Notes under the pieces: generated by a model
What the model saw: the letters and a program-made list of their open reading frames with translations, nothing else
Told to the model about the DNA's origin: nothing
Database searches by the model: none
NCBI GenBank assembly: GCA_934254825.1
Contig: CAKQMB010000002.1
Coordinates: 62,001-126,000 of the forward strand
Source: an uncultured Clostridia bacterium
Lineage (GTDB): Bacteria > Bacillota > Clostridia > Christensenellales > Borkfalkiaceae
Length of the DNA: 64,000 nucleotides
Direction: 5' to 3'
Shown: piece after piece, positions 40,872 through 48,622 of the stretch
How the letters are laid out: each line of letters begins with the position of its first letter
Position numbering within the stretch: the first letter of the stretch is position 1
Position numbers and translations under genes: made by a program

Positions 40872-42416
40872 ATGAGTATTTTAGAAATCAAAGGACTTAC
40901 CCACAGATACGACGATCGCGATTTGTTCGTGAAATCCGATCTTACCGTGAACAGCGGCGAGCATATAGGCGTTGTAGGCTTGAACGGCGCGGGAAAGTCC
41001 ACGTTTATCAATATTATAGCGGGGAAACTCGTTCAGGACGAAGGGGAAATCAAGCGTTTGCCCCGTATGCGAATAGGCTATCTCGATCAGCACGCAACGC
41101 TCGATAAATCGCTGACCGTTATGGAATATTTAAGGGGCGCGTTCTCGTATCTCGACGAAATCAACGCCGAACTCGAACAGGTTTATGCCGATATGTGTAA
41201 CGCCGAGGGCGATAAGCTCGACGAAATGGTCAACCGTTCCGCCGAACTTCAAGAAAAACTCGACGACGCGGGTTATTACGACCTCGAAGCGCAGATCAAG
41301 AAAATCGCAAACGGTCTCGGCGTCAATAAATTCGGTTACGATACCGTTATCGGCAATCTTTCTGGCGGGGAGAGGGCAAAGCTTATGCTTTCCAAGCTTC
41401 TGCTCGAAGGTCAGGACTTAACGCTTTTGGACGAGCCGACCAACTTTCTGGACGTGGAACATATCGAGTGGCTTACGAAATTTCTTAATTCTTATAAAAA
41501 GACTTTCCTCGTCATTTCTCACGATACCGCGTTTTTAAACAACGTCGCGAAGATGATCGTCAGTATCGAAAACGGCAGAATTACTAAATTTACGGGCAAT
41601 TACGATCAGTTTTTGGTTAAACGAGAGATACTTAACAAGCAATACGAAGACGAATACAATCGTCAGCAGGCGGAAATCAAGAAATTGCAGGATTATATCG
41701 ACCGGAACAAAGCCCGCGCGTCTACGGCGGGTATGGCTAATTCCCGCAAAAAGATGCTCGACAGAATAGAGATTATGGCAAAGCCGCTTGTCGAACACGA
41801 TTGCTCGTTTTCATTTCCGTATATCGACCTTAACACCAAAGATATGCTTATCGTTCGCGGGCTTCGGGTCGGCTATACCTCTCAGCTTATCCCGGACGTC
41901 GATTTTCATCTTAATTCGACCGATAAAATATGGATAAGAGGTACGAACGGCGTAGGTAAAACCACGCTTTTAAAAACTCTTATGCGGAAAATTCCCTCGC
42001 TCGGCGGGTCGTTTAACTTCCACCCCGCGGCGAAAATAGGGTATATCGAGCAGGAACTCGGTTTCGAGAACGGTAATTTGTCGGCGTATAACGTTTATCT
42101 GAACGCGTACCCGCGCTGTTCGCAAAAAGAGGTACGTTCCGCACTTGCCGTCGTAGGGCTTTCGGGCGATCTTGCCGTAAAACCGGTTTCCACGCTTTCG
42201 GGCGGGGAGATGATGCGCCTTAAACTTGCGATTTTGGGGAATTCGCCCTCTAATATACTTATTTTGGACGAACCGACCAACCATCTGGACGTAAAAGCGA
42301 AAAAAGCTCTCAGGGAAGCTCTCGGCAAATACGAAGGCGCGCTTATTCTTGTCACGCACGAACCCGATTTTGCGGACGGGCTTTGCAATATAGTTTTCGA
42401 CGCCAAAGCGAAATGA
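40872..42416 (+). CDS. ABC-F family ATPase (ribosome-associated)
   Basis: 514 residues with two ABC cassettes and no membrane segment. Cassette 1: Walker A GLNGAGKST, signature LSGGERAKLML, Walker B LTLLDEPTNFLD. Cassette 2: Walker A GTNGVGKTT, signature LSGGEMMRLKLA, Walker B ILILDEPTNHLD. The linker (KREILNKQYEDEYNRQQAEI) is the P-site tRNA-interaction motif region. ABC-F proteins act on the ribosome, either housekeeping (EttA/YdiF-like) or antibiotic target protection; the linker length does not let me choose. Short direct repeats lie on both sides. Confidence 0.93.
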   Translation: MSILEIKGLTHRYDDRDLFVKSDLTVNSGEHIGVVGLNGAGKSTFINIIAGKLVQDEGEIKRLPRMRIGYLDQHATLDKSLTVMEYLRGAFSYLDEINAELEQVYADMCNAEGDKLDEMVNRSAELQEKLDDAGYYDLEAQIKKIANGLGVNKFGYDTVIGNLSGGERAKLMLSKLLLEGQDLTLLDEPTNFLDVEHIEWLTKFLNSYKKTFLVISHDTAFLNNVAKMIVSIENGRITKFTGNYDQFLVKREILNKQYEDEYNRQQAEIKKLQDYIDRNKARASTAGMANSRKKMLDRIEIMAKPLVEHDCSFSFPYIDLNTKDMLIVRGLRVGYTSQLIPDVDFHLNSTDKIWIRGTNGVGKTTLLKTLMRKIPSLGGSFNFHPAAKIGYIEQELGFENGNLSAYNVYLNAYPRCSQKEVRSALAVVGLSGDLAVKPVSTLSGGEMMRLKLAILGNSPSNILILDEPTNHLDVKAKKALREALGKYEGALILVTHEPDFADGLCNIVFDAKAK

Positions 42417-42459
42417 TTTTTGCGCAACGCATAAGGCGTAAATTATAGGCAAAGGCGGC

Positions 42460-42491
42460 TTTAAGGCTTGATGGGGTTCAAATCCCGCTCG
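42460..42491 (+). repeat. tRNA-like 32-nt repeat, copy 1
   Basis: TTTAAGGCTTGATGGGGTTC then AAATCCCGCTCG. The GGGTTCAAATCCC core looks like a tRNA T-arm, but the rest of a tRNA is missing. 42451-42459 and 42490-42497 (GCAAAGGCG/CGCCTTGC) can close a hairpin followed by ATTTTT, so it may act as terminator of the ABC-F gene. Copy 2, inverted, is at 46429-46460 (two mismatches). Confidence 0.55.
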
Positions 42492-42597
42492 CCTTGCATT
42501 TTTAGGCTAAGACAAGGCGCGTGAGCGCGTTAATACTTTGCGTATAACACGCGAACGCAACGACGTATTAGCCAAAAACACAACGCGAGACCGAGTT

Positions 42598-42618
42598 CGA
42601 ACGCAATCACCTGTGGCT
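42598..42618 (+). repeat. Direct repeat partner of 40685-40705
   Basis: CGAACGCAATCACCTGTGGCT; 18 of 21 positions equal the copy upstream of the ABC-F gene. A TAGCC some 45 bp upstream can pair with its GGCTA, as in the first copy. Confidence 0.55.
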
Positions 42619-42635
42619 ATGGTTTTTTATAACAA

Positions 42636-43739
42636 ATGACAACGGTTTTAAAGTTTTTGAAAAAGAATATCGTTCTCGTTATCGCCGTGACTTTGGCTTT
42701 CGTCACGGCGTTTATCGTGCCGCCCGATAAAGAGTATATAAACTATTTCGACTTCGCGACCCTCGGTTGCCTTTTCGGAACGCTTCTTGTCGTGGAAGCT
42801 CTTTCGAATATCAGATTTTTCGAAATACTCGCGAGAAAAATAGTAACGAAATTCAAAAATATGCGGAACATTGTTTTCGCGCTCGTGTTCATAACCTATT
42901 TCGGCTCGATGATAATGGCTAACGATATGGCTCTTATCACTTTTTTGCCGCTCGGATATTTCGTGCTTTCGAGAACGGAAAAACGGGAGTATATGGCGTT
43001 CGTGTTCATAATGCAGAATATCGCCGCGAACCTCGGCGGAATGCTCACGCCTTTCGGAAATCCGCAGAATTTATATCTGTATTCCTTTTATAATATCCCG
43101 AACGCCGAATTTCTGAAAATAATGTTCCCGCCCTTTATCGTGGCTCTCGTTTTGATCGTTATATGTTGTTTCACGGTGAAAAAAGAACCTGCCGAAATCA
43201 AAGACGATATTTTTTACACGCCCGATAAACCGAAAACGATAATTTACCTCGTCTTGTTTGCCGTTTCGGTATGTTCGGTTTTAAGGCTGTTCCCTTTTTA
43301 TATAGGCGTAGGGATTGCGACGATCGGCGTTCTTATTTTCGACAGAAAAGCCTTTCTCACCGTAAATTATCCGCTGCTTTTAACTTTTTGCGCGTTCTTT
43401 GTTTTCAGCGGTAATATGTCGCGCATAGACGCCGTTCATCGACTTATAGGCGGACTTCTTGATAAAAACACGTTGATTTTTTCCGCGCTTTCCTGCCAGG
43501 TTATATCGAACGTTCCCTCGGCGACGCTCCTTTGCAGATTTACGAATAATTACGCTTCGCTCCTTGTGGGCGTGAACGTCGGCGGACTGGGAACGCCGAT
43601 AGCGAGTCTGGCGAGCCTTATAACGCTCGGTAAATTTAAATCTACGGGCGAGAACGTAAAGAAATATCTTCTTAAATTTTTGCTCATCAATTTTTCGTTT
43701 CTTATTATTCTTATACTTTTCGAGCTTATTATTTTATAA
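42636..43739 (+). CDS. SLC13/CitMHS-like anion transporter
   Basis: 367 residues, about ten membrane helices. Blocks such as MANDMALITFLPLGYFVLSR and IAANLGGMLTPFGNPQNLYL resemble the ion-transporter superfamily members of the SLC13/CitM/ArsB type (hairpin with Asn-Asp and Gly-Asn-Pro-Gln). It is shorter than typical SLC13 proteins (about 450 residues). Substrate cannot be read; di/tricarboxylate, arsenite or Na+/H+ exchange are all possible. No ribosome binding site precedes ATG 42636; start supported by the first helix KNIVLVIAVTLAFVTAFIV. Confidence 0.75.
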   Translation: MTTVLKFLKKNIVLVIAVTLAFVTAFIVPPDKEYINYFDFATLGCLFGTLLVVEALSNIRFFEILARKIVTKFKNMRNIVFALVFITYFGSMIMANDMALITFLPLGYFVLSRTEKREYMAFVFIMQNIAANLGGMLTPFGNPQNLYLYSFYNIPNAEFLKIMFPPFIVALVLIVICCFTVKKEPAEIKDDIFYTPDKPKTIIYLVLFAVSVCSVLRLFPFYIGVGIATIGVLIFDRKAFLTVNYPLLLTFCAFFVFSGNMSRIDAVHRLIGGLLDKNTLIFSALSCQVISNVPSATLLCRFTNNYASLLVGVNVGGLGTPIASLASLITLGKFKSTGENVKKYLLKFLLINFSFLIILILFELIIL

Positions 43740-43792
43740 AAGTTCAAAAAGAGAAAACGGGAAGAAAAATAGTAAAATAATGCAAAAAATAA

Positions 43793-43821
43793 TTGACTTT
43801 GCCGTAGGTTTAAACTATAAT
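43793..43821 (+). promoter_or_regulatory. gap promoter
   Basis: TTGACT (43793-43798), 17 bp, TATAAT (43816-43821). A ~130-nt leader without clear structure follows before the GGAGG at about 43944. Confidence 0.82.
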
Positions 43822-43957
43822 ATAAAAGGTTGCAGAGGTATGCGACATCGCCGTAATTCAAAACGGCAGGCGAAAACGGATTTTGAGATAAGCTTGCGGC
43901 GGATTCGGCGAATATAAAAAACAAAATTGTTAATATTTATATCGGAGGACATATAAA

Positions 43958-45019
43958 ATGGCAAATGTAAAAGTAGCGATTAACGGTTTCGGAAGAATCG
44001 GTCGTCTTGCGTTCAGACAGATGTTCGGCGCAGAAGGCTATGACGTTGTTGCGATCAACGATCTTACGAGCCCCAAAATGCTTGCTCATCTTTTGAAATA
44101 CGATACGGCTCAGGGTAGCTATGTAGCGCAGGGACACACCGTAACCTATAAGGATTCGGTTCTCGGCGAAGACGGAAAGACCGTTGTCGTACCCGGTTCC
44201 ATCACCGTAGACGGAAAGGAAATCACCATCTACGCTTGCCCGAAGGCTGCGGATCTTCCGTGGGGTAAACTCGGCGTAGACGTAGTTCTGGAATGCACCG
44301 GTTTCTATACTTCCAAAGAAAAATCCATGGCTCACATTCAGGCAGGAGCTAAGAAAGTCGTTATTTCCGCTCCCGCGGGCAACGACCTTAAAACTATCGT
44401 TTTCAACGTAAACAACGATACTTTGACCAAGGACGATCAGATCATTTCCGCAGCTTCCTGCACGACGAACTGCCTCGCTCCCATGGCTAAGGCTCTTAAC
44501 GATACTTATCCCATTCAGAGCGGTATCATGACCACCGTTCACGCTTACACGGGCGATCAGATGATCCTCGACGGACCTCACAGAAAGGGAGATCTTAGAA
44601 GAGCAAGAGCAGGCGCGATGAACATCGTTCCTAACTCCACCGGCGCCGCAAAGGCAATCGGTCTTGTTATCCCCGAACTTAACGGCAAGCTTATCGGCTC
44701 GGCTCAGAGAGTTCCCACCTGCACCGGTTCGACCACTATTTTGGTTGCGGTCGTTAAGGGTAAGGATATCACCAAAGATTCCATCAACGCGGCTATGAAA
44801 GCGGCTTCCAACGAATCTTTCGGTTACAACGTAGACGAAATCGTTTCTTCGGACGTTATCGGTATGAGATACGGTTCGCTCTTCGATTCCACTCAGACTA
44901 TGGTTGCCAAGATCGACGACGATACTTATCAGGTACAGGTCGTTTCGTGGTACGATAACGAGAACTCTTACACTTCTCAGATGGTAAGAACTATCAAATA
45001 TTTCGCTAACGTTAAATAA
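43958..45019 (+). CDS. gap: Glyceraldehyde-3-phosphate dehydrogenase
   Basis: 353 residues. Rossmann motif INGFGRIGRLAFRQ near the start; catalytic C168 in AASCTTNCLAP; partner histidine in TTVHAYTGDQM. The protein is about 15 residues longer than common GapA forms, within family range. Codon use is strongly optimised (favoured codons, few rare ones), as expected for a highly expressed glycolytic gene. Monocistronic, between its own promoter and a strong terminator. Confidence 0.98.
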   Translation: MANVKVAINGFGRIGRLAFRQMFGAEGYDVVAINDLTSPKMLAHLLKYDTAQGSYVAQGHTVTYKDSVLGEDGKTVVVPGSITVDGKEITIYACPKAADLPWGKLGVDVVLECTGFYTSKEKSMAHIQAGAKKVVISAPAGNDLKTIVFNVNNDTLTKDDQIISAASCTTNCLAPMAKALNDTYPIQSGIMTTVHAYTGDQMILDGPHRKGDLRRARAGAMNIVPNSTGAAKAIGLVIPELNGKLIGSAQRVPTCTGSTTILVAVVKGKDITKDSINAAMKAASNESFGYNVDEIVSSDVIGMRYGSLFDSTQTMVAKIDDDTYQVQVVSWYDNENSYTSQMVRTIKYFANVK

Positions 45020-45040
45020 TTATCGATATATTTAAAATTC

Positions 45041-45078
45041 AAAAGGTCGGAGCGCGATTTTGCGTTCCGACCTTTTTG
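45041..45078 (+). terminator. gap terminator
   Basis: AAAAGGTCGGAGCGC (45041-45055) pairs with GCGTTCCGACCTTTT (45062-45076, one G-T pair), then T. Confidence 0.88.
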
Positions 45079-45090
45079 TCGCGTATATTT

Positions 45091-45136
45091 AAGGCGCGGC
45101 TTTGAAAATCATAACGGATTTTCAAAGCCGCGCCTT
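45091..45136. terminator. Perfect 20-bp inverted repeat between gap and clpX
   Basis: 45091-45110 pairs perfectly with 45117-45136, loop ATAACG. No T-run on either side, so it may be a processing/stability hairpin for the convergent clpX mRNA rather than a classic terminator. Confidence 0.6.
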
Positions 45137-45168
45137 ATTAAATACTTATAAAAATCGCTTAAAACGAT

Positions 45169-46413
45169 TTATGCGATTTGCTTTTTGATTATTTCGGGCT
45201 GTTTCAAGCCTAACACGACGTCCTTGTCGATGATAACTTTTTCCGCGTCTTTAAGAGATGGGATATCGTACATACTGTCGAGCATAAGGTTTTCGAAAAT
45301 CGTTCTTAAACCTCTCGCGCCGGTTTTTAAAGCGATAGCTTTTTTCGCAACCTCTTTGACCGCGTCTTCGGTAACGACAAGTTCCACGTCGTCTATCCCG
45401 ACAAGCTTCTTATACTGTTTTACTATCGCGTTTTTCGGCTCGGTCATAATTTTCACGAGCGCGTCTTCGTCGAGCGGTTGAAGCCCGACTACGATAGGCA
45501 TTCTTCCCACAAATTCGGGGATAAGACCGAATTTCGTGAGGTCCTGCGGCTGAATTTCGTCGATATAAGCGGACGAATTTTCTTCCTGAACTTTAAGTTT
45601 GCCCGCAAATCCGAGCGAGGAGTTATCGAGTCTTTTGCCGACGATTTTGTCAAGCCCTACGAACGCTCCGCCGCAGATAAACAGAATATTCGTCGTGTCA
45701 ATTCTGATGAAATCCTGTTGCGGGTGCTTTCTTCCTCCCTGCGGGGGAACGGAAGCTACGGTAGACTCGATAATTTTCAAAAGAGCCTGCTGAACGCCTT
45801 CGCCGCTGACGTCTCTCGTTATCGAAACGTTTTCGCTTTTTCTTGCGATTTTGTCGATTTCGTCGATATAAATTATGCCTTTCTGAGCTTTTTCCACGTC
45901 GTAATCGGCGTTCTGAATAAGTTTAAGCAAAATATTTTCGACGTCCTCGCCGACGTACCCCGCCTCGGTGAGAGTCGTTGCGTCCGCAACGGCAAACGGT
46001 ACGTTAAGAATTTTCGCGAGCGTTCTCGCAAGCAGCGTTTTTCCCGAACCTGTCGGTCCCAAAAGAAGAACGTTGCTTTTTTCGATTTCCGTATCGTCCT
46101 CTTTGAGAGCTTTTTTCAAGTGTATTCTTTTATAATGATTGTAAACGGCGACGGATAAAACCTTTTTCGCCTTGTCCTGTCCTACGATATACTTGTCGAG
46201 TTCGGCTTTGATCTCGTGGGGTTTTAAAAGTCTCACGCTTTCGTCGCGGGTCTTTTTTTCCTCCTTATCGAGAACTTCTTTGCAGATTTCGACGCATTCG
46301 TCGCATATATAAACCCCGTCCGGACCTGCGATAAGTTTCTTCGCGAGATCTTTGGGTTTTCCGCAGAACGAGCAGCGATGCTCGTCTTCTCCGCCGATAT
46401 GATTGTTAGCCAT
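45169..46413 (-). CDS. clpX: ATP-dependent Clp protease ATP-binding subunit ClpX
   Basis: 414 residues from ATG 46413, chosen for AAAGGAGG upstream. Unfolds tagged substrates and feeds them to ClpP. N-terminal zinc domain CSFCGKPKDLAKKLI...CDECVEIC (C4 type), Walker A LLGPTGSGKTLLARTLA, Walker B GIIYIDEIDKIA, the IGF-type ClpP loop region and sensor II KTGARGLRTI. It is the third gene of tig-clpP-clpX, with a 113-bp spacer after clpP containing a 32-nt repeat. Confidence 0.98.
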   Translation of the reverse strand: MANNHIGGEDEHRCSFCGKPKDLAKKLIAGPDGVYICDECVEICKEVLDKEEKKTRDESVRLLKPHEIKAELDKYIVGQDKAKKVLSVAVYNHYKRIHLKKALKEDDTEIEKSNVLLLGPTGSGKTLLARTLAKILNVPFAVADATTLTEAGYVGEDVENILLKLIQNADYDVEKAQKGIIYIDEIDKIARKSENVSITRDVSGEGVQQALLKIIESTVASVPPQGGRKHPQQDFIRIDTTNILFICGGAFVGLDKIVGKRLDNSSLGFAGKLKVQEENSSAYIDEIQPQDLTKFGLIPEFVGRMPIVVGLQPLDEDALVKIMTEPKNAIVKQYKKLVGIDDVELVVTEDAVKEVAKKAIALKTGARGLRTIFENLMLDSMYDIPSLKDAEKVIIDKDVVLGLKQPEIIKKQIA

Positions 46414-46428
46414 ATAACCTCCTTTGCC

Positions 46429-46460
46429 CGAGCGGGATTTGAAGCCCGTCAAGCCTTAAA
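46429..46460 (-). repeat. tRNA-like 32-nt repeat, copy 2
   Basis: Inverted relative to 42460-42491, with two mismatches in 32 nt. It directly precedes the clpX ribosome binding site, so it is in the clpX 5' region of the mRNA; CGGG...CCCG can form a small hairpin. Confidence 0.55.
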
Positions 46461-46526
46461 AACGACTTTTTAGCCGCAGATTGCGTTAAATTACCGATAA
46501 ATCGGGTAAAATTTAGCCGTTTGCGA

Positions 46527-47108
46527 CTATCTGTTGTAAAAAATCTTGTCGATAAGTCCGTAACCGAGCGCGTCTTCTGCGGTGAGATAATTATCTCTGT
46601 CTGTGTCCTTTTCGATTTGTTCGATCGGCTTACCCGTGTTGCTTGCGAGAACGGAATTAAGTTTTTTCTTCATGGCGAGAATATGTTCCGCCTGAATTTT
46701 GATATCGCTTGCCTGACCCTGCGCGCCGCCCAAAGGCTGGTGGATCATAATTTCCGAAGAGGGCAGAGCATAGCGTTTGCCTTTTTTGCCGCTCGAAAGC
46801 AAAAACGCCGCCATCGAAGCCGCCATACCGATACAAATGGTGGATACGTCGCACTTGATGAAATTCATGGTGTCGTAAATGGCGAGTCCCGAAGTGACGC
46901 TTCCGCCGGGGCTGTTGATATAAATATCGATATCTTTCGTGCTGTCCTTTGCTTCGAGATACAAAAGTTCCGCAACCACGGTGTTTGCCACGGCGTCGTT
47001 GATTTCGCCCGTTATGAAAATTATTCTTTCTTCCAAAAGTTTGGAATAAATGTCGTAAGAACGTTCGCCTCTGTCGGTCTGTTCCACGACCATGGGTATA
47101 AGTGCCAT
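46527..47108 (-). CDS. clpP: ATP-dependent Clp protease proteolytic subunit
   Basis: 193 residues, standard length. Serine protease of the tetradecameric barrel. Catalytic Ser98 in CIGMAASMAAFLLSSG and His123 in SEIMIHQPLGG, with the Asp in the YGLIDKI region. The usual GMAASMGA is GMAASMAA here. AAAGGAGA precedes ATG 47108. Lies between tig and clpX on one minus-strand operon. Confidence 0.98.
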   Translation of the reverse strand: MALIPMVVEQTDRGERSYDIYSKLLEERIIFITGEINDAVANTVVAELLYLEAKDSTKDIDIYINSPGGSVTSGLAIYDTMNFIKCDVSTICIGMAASMAAFLLSSGKKGKRYALPSSEIMIHQPLGGAQGQASDIKIQAEHILAMKKKLNSVLASNTGKPIEQIEKDTDRDNYLTAEDALGYGLIDKIFYNR

Positions 47109-47181
47109 AATATTCTCCTTTTGTCTAAAAGAGGTTGTTAAACCGAATTAACAACCTCTTTCATCGCGATAATATTCGTTT

Positions 47182-48468
47182 TTACGCAATAGTATTGTTG
47201 TCTTTAAGAAATTTAAAGAGCTTGTCGATAACAACGCCGTTTTCGATATAGCTGCGCTGTTTATCGCTTACCGTCTTAGCATACTCTTCCGCGTCTTTTC
47301 CGACCGATTTAGCCTGTTCGGCGATCTTCGCGTCGATATCTTCTTTCGTCGCTTCGATTTTTTCGTCGGTGAGGATCTTGTCTATAACGAGCTGAGTTTT
47401 GACGTGATCTTTCGCGGAGTCTTTAAGTCCTTCTCTGTACGCGTCCATGGTCTGGTTGGTGTATTTGAGATAGTCCTCGAATTTAAGACCCTGATACATA
47501 AGTCTGTAAGAAGCCTGCTGAACCATATTGTCGATTTCTCTTTCGATCAAGCTGTCGGGAATTTCGACTTCGCTCTTATCGGTAATCGCCTTTATGATAT
47601 TGTCCTCGATTTCTCTTTCGGCTCTCTGAGCGTTTGCTTTTTCGAGTTTTTCTTTAACGCTTGCCTTGTAAGCGTCGACCGTTTCGCTTCCCGTCTTGTC
47701 TTTTACGAACTCGTCGGTAAGCTCGGGGAGTTTTTTCTCCTTGATTTCGTGAAGGGTAACGGTGAATACCGCTTCCTTGCCTTTAAGGTTTTCCGCGCCG
47801 TAATCGTCGGGGAATTTTACCTTGATATCTTTGGTTTCGCCGATGTTCATTCCTTCGACCTGTTCTTCGAAGCCGGGGATAAACATTCCGCTGCCGAGGG
47901 TAAGGTTCTGTTTTTCAGCCGTGCCGCCGTCGAATTTAACTCCGTCGATGCTGCCGCTGTAATCGATAACGGTGATATCTCCGTTTTTGGCGGGTCTGCC
48001 TTCGACGTTTTCTTCGGTAGCGTGCTGTTCCAAAAGTCTGTTGACTTCGCTCGTTACGTCGTCGTCCTTAACATTATACTCAACTTTATCGATCTTTATA
48101 CCTTTGTAATCGCCGAGTTTTACTTCGGGTTTAACGGGTACGGTAGCGGTGAAAGAAAGTACTTTGTCGTCAAGCTTGTCTATTTCCACTTCGGGTCTGT
48201 CGATAGGTTCGATAGAGGGTTCTTTTTCGAGAACGTCGTAATAATACTTGGAGAACGCAAGGTTGATGCCTTCTTCGTAAAACGCGCCTTTGCCGTAACT
48301 CTGTTCGATAACGGACTTGGGAACGTGACCCTTGCGGAATCCGGGGATCTGATATTTGCCCTTCGTCTTTTCGTAAGCGCGATCCATCATTTCCGCCCAT
48401 TCTTTTGCGGTGAGCGTTATGGAAACTTTAACCGTGCTTTTTTCGCCTTTTTCAAAACTGTATTTCAT
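47182..48468 (-). CDS. tig: Trigger factor (ribosome-associated chaperone, prolyl isomerase)
   Basis: 428 residues, standard length. N-terminal ribosome-binding domain with the signature GFRKGHVPKSVIE (residues about 43-55); FKBP-type PPIase domain about 150-240 (NGDITVIDYSGSIDGVKFDG, then MFIPGFEEQVEGMNIGE); helical C-terminal chaperone domain. AAGGAG precedes the ATG. First gene of tig-clpP-clpX. Confidence 0.97.
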   Translation of the reverse strand: MKYSFEKGEKSTVKVSITLTAKEWAEMMDRAYEKTKGKYQIPGFRKGHVPKSVIEQSYGKGAFYEEGINLAFSKYYYDVLEKEPSIEPIDRPEVEIDKLDDKVLSFTATVPVKPEVKLGDYKGIKIDKVEYNVKDDDVTSEVNRLLEQHATEENVEGRPAKNGDITVIDYSGSIDGVKFDGGTAEKQNLTLGSGMFIPGFEEQVEGMNIGETKDIKVKFPDDYGAENLKGKEAVFTVTLHEIKEKKLPELTDEFVKDKTGSETVDAYKASVKEKLEKANAQRAEREIEDNIIKAITDKSEVEIPDSLIEREIDNMVQQASYRLMYQGLKFEDYLKYTNQTMDAYREGLKDSAKDHVKTQLVIDKILTDEKIEATKEDIDAKIAEQAKSVGKDAEEYAKTVSDKQRSYIENGVVIDKLFKFLKDNNTIA

Positions 48469-48525
48469 AATGACTCCTTGTGAGTGATTTATCTTATTTT
48501 TCGCTATTTTAAGCTTCGCCAGGCT

Positions 48526-48554
48526 ATTTTACCACATTTTTATTTATTTTGCAA
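48526..48554 (-). promoter_or_regulatory. tig-clpP-clpX promoter
   Basis: On the minus strand TTGCAA (48549-48554), 17 bp, TAAAAT (48526-48531). No CtsR-type heptad repeat was noticed nearby. Confidence 0.65.
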
Positions 48555-48572
48555 ATTTTTCGGTCAATAAAA

Positions 48573-48601
48573 TTTACATTTACATAAAAAAATTATATAA
48601 T
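48573..48601 (+). promoter_or_regulatory. rqcH promoter
   Basis: TTTACA (48573-48578), 17 bp, TATAAT (48596-48601); AAAGGAG at 48609-48615. Confidence 0.7.
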
Positions 48602-48622
48602 GTACATAAAAGGAGTGTAAAA

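Noticed and set aside
42451..42497. tRNA gene
   Set aside because: Only a T-arm-like core and a possible closing stem are present; about 50 nt, no D-arm or anticodon arm, and the T-stem itself has mismatches.
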